Shown: positions 1-9,333, counted from the first letter of the stretch. The stretch is DNA of 48,284 bases from Holophagales bacterium UBA2201 (GCA_002327305.1 DCUZ01000115.1:1-48284), one strand, 5' to 3'. Notes: a model not told the origin generated them from the letters alone. Numbers and translations are program-made.

Positions 1-28
1 TTCCCCCTTCCGCCTTCCCCCTTCAGCG
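1..28. repeat. Short heptamer-type pyrimidine repeat at left edge
   Basis: About four degenerate 7-base units of the form TTCCSCC run to the window edge, so the array may continue to the left. It resembles the longer heptamer arrays near 16.2-16.5 kb and 28.8-29.0 kb and sits directly upstream of the first promoter. Confidence 0.45.
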
Positions 29-31
29 GTT

Positions 32-37
32 TATAAT
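32..37 (+). promoter_or_regulatory. Putative -10 box for a near-leaderless acetyltransferase gene
   Basis: A perfect TATAAT ends 9 nt before the ATG at 47. With a start site about 7 nt downstream of the box, the 5' leader would be only 2-3 nt, too short for a Shine-Dalgarno site, and none is visible. The -35 region is GC-rich and unrecognisable. Confidence 0.5.
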
Positions 38-46
38 TGATGCACG

Positions 47-604
47 ATGCTCAAGACCATGGTCGTTCCCGCCCGGTATGCTGCCCGGGAGAACCTCCTC
101 GACGGCCGCCCGGTCCTCATCCGGGCCATCCGGCCGGACGACAAGGAGGGGCTCCAGGCCGGGATGCGCCGCCTGAGCCCGGAATCCTCCTACAACCGGT
201 TCATGCAGGCCAAGCGCCGGCTGACCGAGGAGGAGCTCCGGTATTACACCGAAGTGGATTTCACCACCCATGTGGGCCTGGTCGCCGTCGTTTGGGAGGA
301 CGGCGCCGACCTCCTGGTCGCCACCGCCCGCTATGTCGTGGACCCCGCCGGCGCCCCCCGCACCGCCGAAGTGGCTTTCACCGTGGACAATGCCCACCAG
401 GGGCTGGGCATCGCGACGCTGTTTCTGAAGCACCTCGCCGTCATCGCCCGGGCCTCCGGGATCGCCCGGTTCCGCGCCTCCGTCCTCGCGGAAAACCGGA
501 GGATGCTGGACGTGTTCGCCCATTCGGGGTTCCCGATGACCGTCGAACCGGACGGCGGAACGGTGGAATGCCGCTTATCCCTCCAGGCGGAGGTTCAACG
601 ATGA
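47..604 (+). CDS. GNAT-family N-acetyltransferase
   Basis: This 185-residue protein looks like a single-domain GNAT acyl-CoA-dependent N-acetyltransferase. The N-terminal half contains a DGRPVLIRAIRPDDKEGL stretch typical of the Pat/AcuA-like branch, in which the acetyltransferase domain often follows an acyl-CoA synthetase-like part; here the domain stands alone. The acetyl-CoA-binding region is visible as AEVAFTVDNAHQGLGIATL (about residues 107-125), where QGLGIA replaces the canonical Q/RxxGxG/A loop, followed by an ARFRASVLAENRRML segment. The substrate is unknown; protein lysine acetylation is possible by family analogy. The ATG at 47 is preceded by a TATAAT box and no ribosome-binding site. 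An alpha/beta hydrolase follows 58 nt downstream on the same strand. Confidence 0.85.
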   Translation: MLKTMVVPARYAARENLLDGRPVLIRAIRPDDKEGLQAGMRRLSPESSYNRFMQAKRRLTEEELRYYTEVDFTTHVGLVAVVWEDGADLLVATARYVVDPAGAPRTAEVAFTVDNAHQGLGIATLFLKHLAVIARASGIARFRASVLAENRRMLDVFAHSGFPMTVEPDGGTVECRLSLQAEVQR

Positions 605-662
605 GCGTTCGGAGTCCGGAGGCCCCCCCTCCCCTTGAAGCGGCAGGATCGGGAGTCCGGGC

Positions 663-1478
663 ATGGCGCTGACCGACCTGCCCGGCGGGCGCCGCCTCCA
701 TTACGAAGCCATCGAGGGTCCGGCCGGCGGGGCCGTCCTCGTCTTCCTCCACGAGGGGCTGGGCTGCGCGGCGATGTGGAAGGGATTCCCCCGCGCCCTT
801 TGCGGGGCCTCCGGCCTGCCCGGCCTGGTGTACGACCGGACCGGTTTCGGCCGTTCCTCCCCCGCCACCGTCCTGCGGACCCCGCGGTACCTGCACGATT
901 CGGCGCTGGAGGAACTGCCCGCGGTCCTGGAGCGGACCATCCCCGGCCGGGACTATATCCTGGTCGGCCATTCCGACGGCGGGAGCATCGCCCTGATCCA
1001 CGCCGCCTCCCGCCCCCGGAAATTGCGCGCCGTGGTCGCCGAGGCCGCCCATGTGATGGTGGAGCCCATCACCCTGCGGGGCATCGAGGCGGCGGTGGAG
1101 GCGTGGAGGGCGGGCCGCTTCGCCGGCCTGGCGCGCTATCACGGCTCCCGGGCGGAGACGGTGTTCCGCGCCTGGGCGGACGCGTGGATGGACCCGGCGT
1201 TCCATGGATGGAACATCGAGGACGAGCTCCGCGACATCACATGCCCCGTCCTGGCCCTTCAGGGGACCGAGGACCCGTACGGCTCTCCCGCCCAGGTGGA
1301 AGCGATCCGGTCGAAAGTGCCCAACGGCCGCGGCGTCATGCTGGAGGGCCGCGGCCACGCGCCGCACCGGGAGCGGCCCGAAAAGACCTTGAAGATCATG
1401 CGCGGGTTCATCCTGGAAAACGCCGCCCCGGCAGCCGGCGACGATCGCGTTTCCCCGTCGCGAGGAGCCCAATCATAG
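663..1478 (+). CDS. Alpha/beta-fold hydrolase
   Basis: This 271-residue protein has the alpha/beta hydrolase hallmarks. VFLHEGLGCAAMWKGFP forms the HG-like oxyanion region (here HEG), YDRTGFGRSS follows, and the nucleophile elbow GHSDGGS places the catalytic Ser at residue 104. The remaining triad residues are probably Asp204 in LQGTEDPYG and His232 in GRGHAPHRE. A lid-like helical segment lies between the nucleophile and the Asp. The family includes esterases, C-C hydrolases and haloperoxidase-like enzymes, so the substrate cannot be named. A GGGAG sequence about 10 nt before the ATG may act as a ribosome-binding site. The last codons abut the promoter of the downstream kinase gene. Confidence 0.85.
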   Translation: MALTDLPGGRRLHYEAIEGPAGGAVLVFLHEGLGCAAMWKGFPRALCGASGLPGLVYDRTGFGRSSPATVLRTPRYLHDSALEELPAVLERTIPGRDYILVGHSDGGSIALIHAASRPRKLRAVVAEAAHVMVEPITLRGIEAAVEAWRAGRFAGLARYHGSRAETVFRAWADAWMDPAFHGWNIEDELRDITCPVLALQGTEDPYGSPAQVEAIRSKVPNGRGVMLEGRGHAPHRERPEKTLKIMRGFILENAAPAAGDDRVSPSRGAQS

Positions 1479-1480
1479 TT

Positions 1481-1486
1481 TATAAT
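1481..1486 (+). promoter_or_regulatory. Putative -10 box for a leaderless kinase mRNA
   Basis: TATAAT is followed by exactly 6 nt and then the ATG at 1493, so the predicted transcription start coincides with the start codon. The box overlaps the end of the upstream hydrolase gene. The same TATAAT-N6-ATG geometry recurs at 24092 and 35252. Confidence 0.55.
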
Positions 1487-1492
1487 ATAGTC

Positions 1493-4063
1493 ATGGATTT
1501 TCCCGATCCCTCTTTCGGGAAGAGGCGGCCCACCGACCCCCTGCCCCTGAAACCCGGACCCTCCGGCGACCGGTTCCGCATCCTGCGGGAACTGGGACGC
1601 GGGGGCACCGCGGTGGTCTATCTGGCCGAGGACACGGTGGTGAAGCAGAAGGTGGCCCTCAAGCGGCTCCTCGGCGAGCCCGACGCCCGGCGGCTGGAGC
1701 GCATCCGGCGGGAGGTGCAGGCGGGGCGCCGCCTCCACCACCCCGGGCTGGTGCGGGTCCACGATCTGGTGGACACCCCCGAGGGGCCGGCCATCGTCAT
1801 GGAGGCGGTGGAGGGGCCCACCCTGCGCCAGGTCCTCCGGGAGCGGGGACGCCTTCCCCTCCATGAGGCATTGGCCATTCACCGCGAGGTCCTGACGGCG
1901 CTGTCGGCCCTGCACGGGGCCAACCTCATCCACCGGGACATCAAGCCGGAGAACATCTTCCTCCCTGTCGAGGGAGGCGTCAAGGTGGGCGATTACTCCA
2001 TTTGCCTGCCGCTGGAGCGGACCCGCCTCACCACCGACGGGAGCGTGATGGGGACGATGGGGTACATGGCCCCCGAGCAGATGGACGGACAGGACCCCCG
2101 CCCCGCCTCCGACCTCTACTCCGCCGCCGTGGTACTCCACGAGATGATCACCGGCCGGCGCCCCTTTCGGGGGGAGACCCCCACCGAGACCCTCTACGCC
2201 CAGTTGCACCACGCCCCCGATCTGCGGCCGTTGAAAGAGGTTGGGACCTCCCGCTGGCTCCACGGCTACATCCGGCGGTGCCTCTCCCGCTCCCCCTTCG
2301 AGCGGTTCGTCTCGGCCCGTAGGGCCCTGGCGGCGGTGGAGGCCCAGCAGGGCGGAAGGGCGCCCCGCGCCGTGGCCCGCCGCCTCGGCGCGGCGGCGCT
2401 GGCCGTCGCGGCCGGCGCCGGGGCGCTGTGGAGCCTGCAAGGCCTTTCGCACAGCCGGGTGACCTCCATCACGGTGGACGGCGCGGAGGCGGTCGCCCGC
2501 GACCGGCTGGGGAACATCCATTGGCGGCACGCCTTCCATGCCCCTCCGAACGCCTTTTTGAGCGAGGACCTGGACGGCGACGGCCGGCCGGAGGCCTTCG
2601 CCGTGGAGGCCGGCCCCTACAGGGCCGGACAGTTTATCCCTCTGACCTTCATTAATGCCCGGGGAGAGACCACCCCCATCAGGGAGGGTCCGGCCATTGA
2701 CCATAACCAGGGGCTGGGGGGCGGGTACTGGGCCCGGCTGATGGCCCACGACCTTGACGGGGACGGCTCCCAGGAGGTGGTCGGCTATCTCTCTTCGGTC
2801 TGGTATCCCACCCAGGGGTTCGTCTACTGCGTCCGGCACCACCGCGTCACCCTCCGGTTCAACCATCCGGGCCACATCGCCGAGATGGCTTTCGCCGACA
2901 TCTCAGGGGACGGGAAAAAGGGCATCCTCTTCCGGGCCATGAACAACGTCCTGGGGCACGAGGGGGTGTTCGGGGCCATCGACGGAGCCACCGCCTGCTC
3001 CCACAATTCCACCTACGTCCCCACCCTCAACATGCCGGGATGGAGGCATTCCGGGGGCCAGCGGGAAGGCGCCATCGCAACCTATGCCTTTCTGCCCCAC
3101 ACCGGAAATGTCTACAAAGCCAGGACGGGTACTTTTGTGTTGGCCGACGGGCGCTGGAGTCTCACCCCCGAGGGCGCGCAGTTTTCGGGGGACCGGTGGG
3201 GCAACCTGGACCAGGGCCCCATGGGTGGAATGGAATTGGCGGGGCGCGAGGCCGCCCTCGATTACTTTAAGCGCATCCAGAGGATGTTCGCGGCAGGCCT
3301 GGCCCGGGACCACACCCACGCCGCCCCCGAGGATTGGTCCCTGCCGCCCCTGTTCCGGGGACATCAGCCCTGGGACCGGACTTTCCGCCTGGTGAAAGGG
3401 CGGGAACTGATCCGTTGTGGAGCGGCGGCGGAGGGGTTGGCCGAGCTGGAAGGGCTGGCGCGCGATTGGCCGCGCCATCAGGAGATCAATGAAACCTGCG
3501 GCGTGCAGTCATACCTGGCCACCGGCGACTGGGAGAGGGGCTCCCGCTTGTGCGCCGAAAGCGCAGCCGAGGCGCTCTACCGTCCCGCCAGCGGCCATGT
3601 GGCCGCGGCCAAGATCCTGGCGCTGGCGGGCCGCCTCTCCCTGAACGACCTGGTTCCCCTCGAGATGGAATTCAACGCCAACTGCGGCCACCTGGAGCGG
3701 ACGCGCATCATCCTGGCGATGGGGTTATGGCCGGAGGCCCACCGGTCCGCCCTGGCCATCCCGCAGCTGTCCCCCACGCAGTACCGGTTTGGGGCGGGGT
3801 GCTGTCTGGCCGTGGTGGAGGCGGCCACGGCGGGGCTGACGGCGCAAACCCTCGCCCGGGCCCGGGCCGAGGCGGACGAATATCCCGACCTGGCCCCCCT
3901 CCGGGCCGCAGCCGAGGCCATCGAGGCGGCCCGCCGCGGCGGCCCCGGAGGCCGGGAGAGGGCGGCGGAGATCCTCTCCCCCGTCCGGAAGGCGGCCGCG
4001 TGGGACCTCGACGCCCGCCTCGCCCTGGCCGCTTATGACCGCGCCACCGGCTTTTTGAAATAG
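1493..4063 (+). CDS. Membrane Ser/Thr protein kinase with FG-GAP-like extracytoplasmic domain
   Basis: This 856-residue protein begins with a Hanks-type kinase domain (about residues 28-290). It has the glycine loop LGRGGTAVVY, the ATP-anchoring Lys57 in VALKRL, the catalytic loop HRDIKPEN (Asp149), and GTMGYMAPEQ in the activation segment. The DFG motif is replaced by DYS: the metal-binding Asp167 is kept, but the glycine is lost. A membrane segment (about 298-316) follows. The exterior then shows three DxDxDG-like loops, DLDGDGRPE (about 359), DLDGDGSQE (about 420) and DISGDGKKG (about 469), typical of FG-GAP/VCBS propeller blades, and an Ala-rich helical, TPR-like C-terminus. The ATG at 1493 was chosen because it starts just before the kinase fold and lies 6 nt after a TATAAT. 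The ligand and phosphorylation targets are unknown. Confidence 0.85.
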   Translation: MDFPDPSFGKRRPTDPLPLKPGPSGDRFRILRELGRGGTAVVYLAEDTVVKQKVALKRLLGEPDARRLERIRREVQAGRRLHHPGLVRVHDLVDTPEGPAIVMEAVEGPTLRQVLRERGRLPLHEALAIHREVLTALSALHGANLIHRDIKPENIFLPVEGGVKVGDYSICLPLERTRLTTDGSVMGTMGYMAPEQMDGQDPRPASDLYSAAVVLHEMITGRRPFRGETPTETLYAQLHHAPDLRPLKEVGTSRWLHGYIRRCLSRSPFERFVSARRALAAVEAQQGGRAPRAVARRLGAAALAVAAGAGALWSLQGLSHSRVTSITVDGAEAVARDRLGNIHWRHAFHAPPNAFLSEDLDGDGRPEAFAVEAGPYRAGQFIPLTFINARGETTPIREGPAIDHNQGLGGGYWARLMAHDLDGDGSQEVVGYLSSVWYPTQGFVYCVRHHRVTLRFNHPGHIAEMAFADISGDGKKGILFRAMNNVLGHEGVFGAIDGATACSHNSTYVPTLNMPGWRHSGGQREGAIATYAFLPHTGNVYKARTGTFVLADGRWSLTPEGAQFSGDRWGNLDQGPMGGMELAGREAALDYFKRIQRMFAAGLARDHTHAAPEDWSLPPLFRGHQPWDRTFRLVKGRELIRCGAAAEGLAELEGLARDWPRHQEINETCGVQSYLATGDWERGSRLCAESAAEALYRPASGHVAAAKILALAGRLSLNDLVPLEMEFNANCGHLERTRIILAMGLWPEAHRSALAIPQLSPTQYRFGAGCCLAVVEAATAGLTAQTLARARAEADEYPDLAPLRAAAEAIEAARRGGPGGRERAAEILSPVRKAAAWDLDARLALAAYDRATGFLK

Positions 4064-4169
4064 CCGGCAACTCCAAACCCGGGGCGATGCCGGGACACCC
4101 TCCCGACCCTGGGGCCTAATGAACGCCCCTCCCCCGCCGTCCTTCCCATGAACCCACAAGGAGGACGCC

Positions 4170-7100
4170 ATGACCCGCAACCAGCGCAAACTCACCACCC
4201 TGTTCGGACTCATCCTTATCGTTCAAGCCCTGCTGACGGCCCTCGCCCGCCCCCTTCCGGCGGCCCCCGCGTCCCCCCCCCTCCTCGCCCGCGTTCCGGT
4301 GGTTGGCCCCGCCCTCATCGGCCGGATGGTGGAATACCGGGTGGTGGGCCTCGACGGGGCCACCCTGGCCTCCGGCATGGCCCGCGTGGGAACCGGCGAC
4401 GGGGCGGACTTCCTCTGCCCCTTGCCACCGCTGCCCGTCGGGGCCGGACGGGAGGAGGCCCTGGCCGACCTGCTCCTGGCCCGGGTGGAATACGGCCTCC
4501 ACGGTCAAATGCGCGTCACGGCGGACCTGGAGGGGGCCCTCCCCGTGTTCTCCCTGCGCTATCCGTCCATCGATGTTGTGGAGGCCGGCAGCCGCTTCAC
4601 CCTGCGGCTCACGGCGGCGCGGCCCGGCTCCGGCCATCCCGTCGCGGGGGTGAAGGTGGTCCTTGATGGCCTCTCCGACGGCCTCTCGTGCACCAAGACC
4701 ACGGCCTACACCGATGCGTCGGGCGCCGTCTCCTTCCCCCTCCGCGCGTCATCGAAAGCGGAGGGGACCCAGTCCATCCACTTAAGGGCCGAGAAGGACG
4801 GCTGGGTCTACACCGACCGCCTCTCCTTCGAAGTGGGCCGCGACGCCCGCGCCTTCCTCCAGACCGACAAGCCGCTGTACCAGCCCTCGCAGACCATCCA
4901 CATCCGCGCCCTCGTCTTCAAGGCGTTCCAAAAGAGACCCGACGCCGGCCGCGCCGTCACCGTCCTGGTTGCCGACCCCAGGGACAACAAGGTGTTCCGC
5001 AAGGAACTGAAGGCCAATGCCTACGGCGCGATCTGGACCGACTTCTCCCTGGCCGACGAGGTGATCCTGGGAACCTATCGCATATCCCTCCTGGATGCCG
5101 GGGGCGGCGCCTTCGCCGAGCGGACCGTGGAGGTGGCGCGCTATGTCCTCCCCAAGTTCAAGGTGACGCTCACCCCCGACAAGCCCTATTACAAGCCCGG
5201 CGACCGGGCGGGCCTTGCTGTATCCGCGAAGTACTTCTTCGGCAAGCCGGTCGCGGGGGGCACCGTGAAAATCACCGCGAACCAGTTCATCGATGCGTTG
5301 GTCCCCTTCGGGGAACATGAGGTCAAGCTGGACGCGCGGGGCGAAGGAACGCTGGAGGCGGTGCTCCCCGGGCGGTTCTACGGCACCCCCTTCGACCAGG
5401 GCAGGGCCTTTGTCCTGTGGGAGGCCGCCGCGGAGGACACGGCCGGCCAGCAGGCGCGGGCCACCCTCTCCACTCCCGTGGTCCCGGACCCCGTGGCCGT
5501 GCACCTCATCACCGAGGCGGGACCGGCCGCGCACAAGGCGGGACTCTCCAACCGCCTCTATTTCGTCCTCAACGATCCCCTGGGCGGCCCCCTGGCCCTG
5601 CCCATCCGCATCACCTTCAAGCAGGGCGCGGTCGCGCGTGAGGCCTCGGTCCGGTCCAACCCCTACGGCATCGCCTCGTGGGAGACCCCGGTCCTCTCGT
5701 CGGACCCCTGCGAGCTGACCCTGCGGACCCAGGCCCCCGACGGGACTCCGGTGGTGAAGACCTTCACCCTCCGCCCCGAGGGCGGTGACGAGGCCGTCGT
5801 GGTGCGCGCCACCCGGGCCCAGGTCCGGGTCGGCGAGGCCCTCTCGGCCTTCATCCTCGCCTCCAAGCGCGACGGAACGGCTTACTGGGACCTTCTCAAG
5901 GACGGCCAGGTGATGCTGGCCGGAATGGGCAGGTTGAGGGACGGGCGGCTCCATTTCTCCCTTCCCGCCTCGCCCGATTTCGTCGGGACGCTCCTGCTCC
6001 GCGCCTATGTTTATGATTCCAAGGGCGACATCCTTCATCATGCCACCCCCGTCATCGTCGCCCCCGCCTCCGGCCTGGCCGTCAACGCATCATTCGATCG
6101 CTCGGAGTACCGGCCTGGTGGAACCGCCACGGCTTTCGTCAGCCTGACCGACGACAAGGGACATCCCAAACGGGGCGCTATCGGCGCCTTCATCGTGGAC
6201 GAGGCCGTCTTCGCCCTGGCCGACCTCCATCCGGGACTGGAGAAGGTCTATTTCCTCCTGGAGGAGGAGATCATGAAGCCGCGGTACGAGGTCCACGGCG
6301 TCGGCCCGACGGAGACCGCCCTCGAGGCCTTCGAAGAGGACGACCGAAGGGGCCAGGCGCAGGAAGCGCTGAAGGCGGTCCTGCAACTGGCCCAGGCCTC
6401 CGCGCCGGGGTTCGCCGACTCCTACGACCGGCAGATGCCCGCCCTGCGCAGTTTGGCCGAGCAGAAATACTACCAGCACGCTTACGGCGTGGGGCAGAAG
6501 ATCCGCCGGGCCCTGCAGACCTACACTCGCCTGGAGGGGAAGTGCCCCGCCCCCGAGCGGGCCATCCGCGAGTTGCTCCGGAAAAAGCTCATCCTCCCGG
6601 AGGAGGCGAAAGACCGATGGGGCGGCGAGTGGGTCATCCAGGAGTGGGGCGGCGGTGACTGGTGCTCCAACGGTTTCACCCTGATCAGCAAGGGGCCCGA
6701 CGGCAAATTGAGCACCGGCGACGAGCGCTCTTGGCACTTTTACGACGGCAAGCGCCAGCGCGGAGGCCGTTGGGACAAGGACGAGGAAGGATTCGCGCTG
6801 GGCCGAGGGCAGGTGGCCGACCAGGCGATGCCCTTCCCCGCCGCGGCCAAGTCCGTCGCCCTCAACGAGATCGCGGTCGATTTCCACGCCCCGGGCGAGA
6901 AGAAAAAGGATGAAAGCGGCGCATCGTCTTCGCCCGAGCCCCGCGTCCGCCGCTCCTTCCCCGAGACCATGTTCTACCTCCCCTTCCTCGAGACCGGTCC
7001 CGACGGGACCGCCCGCGTCGAAGTGCCCTTGGCCGACTCCATCACCACCTGGCGCTCGGTTTGGTTCGCCTCCACCGCCGACGGCCTCCTCGGCAGCGCC

Positions 7101-9032
7101 ACCGTCCCGCTGAAAGTGTTCCAGCCCTTTTTCGTGGACCTGGACCTCCCCCTTTACCTGACCAAGGGCGACGAGGTGCACCTCCCCGTGGTGGTCTACA
7201 ACTATACGCAGGATACTCGGGATGTCCGGCTGGTCCTGTCCGAACTGGACGGACTGGATTCCCTGGGCGAAAAGGAGAAGGTCGTCACCCTCGCCGCGGG
7301 CCAGGTCCTGCGGTTCTACTTCCCCGTCCGCGCCGCTTCCGTCGGCACCGGCCGCATTCTGTTGAAGGCCTACTCCGGCGAGGTGAGCGACGCCATCGAG
7401 AAGACCCTGCCGGTCATCCCCGACGGCCGCGAGATCCGGACCACCAAGAGCGGCGTCCTGAGCGGACCCGTCGAGGTGAACGCCGGCCTCCCGGAGCATG
7501 CCCTGACCGAAGGGGCGCGCCTGCAGGTGCTCCTCTTCCCCTCCTACTTCTCCCAGGCCATCGACGGCCTCGACAAGATCTTCCGGATGCCTGGCGGGTG
7601 CTTCGAGCAGACCTCGTCGGCCACCTACCCCAACGTCCTGGCCCTCCAATATCTCGAGAAGAGCCGTAAGACCAACCCCGAACTCTCGATGAAGGCCGAG
7701 GGGTTCATCAACCACGGCTACCAGCGCCTCCTCACCTTCGAGGTGCCCGGCGGCGGTTTTTCGTGGTTCGGCAACCCTCCGGCCAACAAGGTTCTCACCG
7801 CCTACGGCCTCCAGGAGTTTTCCGACATGGCCAAGGTGCATGCGGTGGACCCGCGCCTTCTGGAGCGCACGGCCGCCTGGCTGGTGTCGAAGCAGAACGG
7901 CGACGGTTCGTGGAGCGCCGACACCGAGTACATCGCCGAGGGGGCCGTCAACCGCTTCCTCTCCGACCCGGTCCGCATCACCGGCTACATCGCCTGGTCG
8001 CTCGTCGCCTCGGGCAACGATTCGGACGTGGTACAGAAAGCCCTGAGCTTCATCAGCCCGCGCATCGAAAAGGTCGAAGACCCCTACACCCTGGCGCTGC
8101 TGGTCAACCTCTATGCCGACCGCGGCGACAAGGGGACGGCCGGCCGCGTCGCCGCGAAACTGGCCTCGAGGGCCGTGAAGGACGGGAAGAAGGTTTCCTG
8201 GAACGAGGCCGGCCCCTCCCCCTTCTACTCCACCGGCGAGGCGGGCTCCGTCGAGATCACCGCCCTGGCCGCCATGGGATTCATGAAACTGGGCCAGCGC
8301 CCCGACCTGGTCCAGGGGGCCCTGGAATCCCTCATCGGGGGCAAGGACTCCTGGGGCACCTGGTGGTCCACGCAGTCCACCGTGGCGGCCCTGCGCGCCC
8401 TCGTCTTCGCCCTCGAGCACGGCGCCCAGCCCTTCTCCGGAACCGTCCGCATCCTCGTGGACGATGCCCCGGCCAAGACCCTGGCCATCGCGAAGGAGCA
8501 GTCCGACCTCACCTTCTCCTGGAGCACGAAGGAGAACCTGTCGCCGGATACGACGGTCCGGCTGGAGTTCGACGGCCAGGGCTCGCCCCTCTACCAGATC
8601 ATCACCAGCGCCTATGTCCCCTGGGCCTTCGCGCCGAAGGGCGAGGAGCCTGTCCATATCGAAGTGGCCTACGATCGCACGCACCTGACCGCCGACGATG
8701 CCCTCACCGCCAAGGTGAAGGTGGAGAACACCACCGGCGACCATCTCAAAATGCTCATCGTGGACCTGGGGGTCCCGCCGGGGTTTAGCCCGGCCACCGA
8801 GGACCTGGAGGCGCTGAAAGCCGCTAAGAGCATCGAGCGGTACCAGCTCACCGGGCGGCAGATCATCCTCTACCTCGACGGCATCGCCGCCCATCAAACG
8901 CTCACCTTCACTTATAAGTTGGAAGCCAAGTACCCCGTCAAGGTCCAGGGCGCCGAGGCGAGGGTGTACGAGTACTACAACCCACAGAACGAAACCCGCA
9001 TCCAGCAGGATTCACTCGTGGTCTCTGAATAG
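4170..9032 (+). CDS. Alpha-2-macroglobulin family protein with thioester motif
   Basis: This 1620-residue exported protein has an N-terminal signal peptide (about 1-32) without a lipobox Cys, so it is probably soluble in the periplasm or secreted. Successive macroglobulin-like beta domains include FLQTDKPLYQPSQTIHIRA, typical of MG2, and YVLPKFKVTLTPDKPYYKPG of MG3. The A2M signature region starts near MFYLPFLETGPDGTARVEVP (about 932). The thioester motif PGGCFEQTSS (Cys1144, Gln1147) lies in the alpha-helical TED domain, and a receptor-binding-like domain ends the protein. Family members trap proteases covalently. Residues about 700-930 hold an insertion; part of it (about 780-852) resembles the C-terminal part of type II secretion pseudopilin GspG. 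AAGGAGG lies 9 nt before the ATG. Unlike the well-known bacterial pairing, no penicillin-binding protein gene is adjacent. Confidence 0.92.
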   Translation: MTRNQRKLTTLFGLILIVQALLTALARPLPAAPASPPLLARVPVVGPALIGRMVEYRVVGLDGATLASGMARVGTGDGADFLCPLPPLPVGAGREEALADLLLARVEYGLHGQMRVTADLEGALPVFSLRYPSIDVVEAGSRFTLRLTAARPGSGHPVAGVKVVLDGLSDGLSCTKTTAYTDASGAVSFPLRASSKAEGTQSIHLRAEKDGWVYTDRLSFEVGRDARAFLQTDKPLYQPSQTIHIRALVFKAFQKRPDAGRAVTVLVADPRDNKVFRKELKANAYGAIWTDFSLADEVILGTYRISLLDAGGGAFAERTVEVARYVLPKFKVTLTPDKPYYKPGDRAGLAVSAKYFFGKPVAGGTVKITANQFIDALVPFGEHEVKLDARGEGTLEAVLPGRFYGTPFDQGRAFVLWEAAAEDTAGQQARATLSTPVVPDPVAVHLITEAGPAAHKAGLSNRLYFVLNDPLGGPLALPIRITFKQGAVAREASVRSNPYGIASWETPVLSSDPCELTLRTQAPDGTPVVKTFTLRPEGGDEAVVVRATRAQVRVGEALSAFILASKRDGTAYWDLLKDGQVMLAGMGRLRDGRLHFSLPASPDFVGTLLLRAYVYDSKGDILHHATPVIVAPASGLAVNASFDRSEYRPGGTATAFVSLTDDKGHPKRGAIGAFIVDEAVFALADLHPGLEKVYFLLEEEIMKPRYEVHGVGPTETALEAFEEDDRRGQAQEALKAVLQLAQASAPGFADSYDRQMPALRSLAEQKYYQHAYGVGQKIRRALQTYTRLEGKCPAPERAIRELLRKKLILPEEAKDRWGGEWVIQEWGGGDWCSNGFTLISKGPDGKLSTGDERSWHFYDGKRQRGGRWDKDEEGFALGRGQVADQAMPFPAAAKSVALNEIAVDFHAPGEKKKDESGASSSPEPRVRRSFPETMFYLPFLETGPDGTARVEVPLADSITTWRSVWFASTADGLLGSATVPLKVFQPFFVDLDLPLYLTKGDEVHLPVVVYNYTQDTRDVRLVLSELDGLDSLGEKEKVVTLAAGQVLRFYFPVRAASVGTGRILLKAYSGEVSDAIEKTLPVIPDGREIRTTKSGVLSGPVEVNAGLPEHALTEGARLQVLLFPSYFSQAIDGLDKIFRMPGGCFEQTSSATYPNVLALQYLEKSRKTNPELSMKAEGFINHGYQRLLTFEVPGGGFSWFGNPPANKVLTAYGLQEFSDMAKVHAVDPRLLERTAAWLVSKQNGDGSWSADTEYIAEGAVNRFLSDPVRITGYIAWSLVASGNDSDVVQKALSFISPRIEKVEDPYTLALLVNLYADRGDKGTAGRVAAKLASRAVKDGKKVSWNEAGPSPFYSTGEAGSVEITALAAMGFMKLGQRPDLVQGALESLIGGKDSWGTWWSTQSTVAALRALVFALEHGAQPFSGTVRILVDDAPAKTLAIAKEQSDLTFSWSTKENLSPDTTVRLEFDGQGSPLYQIITSAYVPWAFAPKGEEPVHIEVAYDRTHLTADDALTAKVKVENTTGDHLKMLIVDLGVPPGFSPATEDLEALKAAKSIERYQLTGRQIILYLDGIAAHQTLTFTYKLEAKYPVKVQGAEARVYEYYNPQNETRIQQDSLVVSE

Positions 9033-9033
9033 G

Positions 9034-9106
9034 AATGTGGCGCAGGTCCTCCAACCTGCGGCCTTGATGATCCAATCCGGCCGACTGGAGAGTCGGCCCT
9101 ACATTT
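9034..9106. repeat. REP-like double-hairpin repeat, copy 1
   Basis: Starting just after the alpha-2-macroglobulin stop codon, this unit of about 73 bp contains two palindromes, GCAGGTCCTCCAACCTGC and GGCCGACTGGAGAGTCGGCC, separated by about 20 bp. It could fold into two hairpins in RNA and may act as a 3' boundary. It is followed by GGCACCAAGC, as is the copy at 13.8 kb. Confidence 0.75.
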
Positions 9107-9152
9107 GGCACCAAGCACCGGGGCGGGCCCAGAGCTTTTGGAAAGGGGGAGG

Positions 9153-9226
9153 AATGTGGCGCAGGTCCTCCAACCTGCGGCTTCTGATGATCCTATGCGG
9201 CCGACTGGAGAGTCGGCCCTACATTT
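9153..9226. repeat. REP-like double-hairpin repeat, copy 2
   Basis: Second head-to-tail copy in the same orientation, with both palindromes intact and a few substitutions in the linker. Confidence 0.75.
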
Positions 9227-9260
9227 TAGGAACTAACCTGCGGTTGCCGTGGGCGGCGGC

Positions 9261-9333
9261 AATGTGGCGCAGGTCCTCCGACCTGCGGCCTTGATGATTC
9301 AATCCGGCCGGCTGGAGAGTCGGCCCTACATTT
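9261..9333. repeat. REP-like double-hairpin repeat, copy 3
   Basis: Third direct copy. The first palindrome is changed to GCAGGTCCTCCGACCTGC and the second has a CCGGCTGG variant in its left arm. Together the three copies fill the gap of about 315 bp between the alpha-2-macroglobulin and ZIP genes; no gene is seen in it. Confidence 0.75.

Noticed and set aside
6090..8897. A 935-codon open frame on the minus strand, antisense to the alpha-2-macroglobulin gene
   Set aside because: The composition is dominated by Gly, Gln, His, Val and Leu with no domain or signal. The opposite strand encodes an excellent A2M with thioester. Such mirror frames are expected at this GC content.
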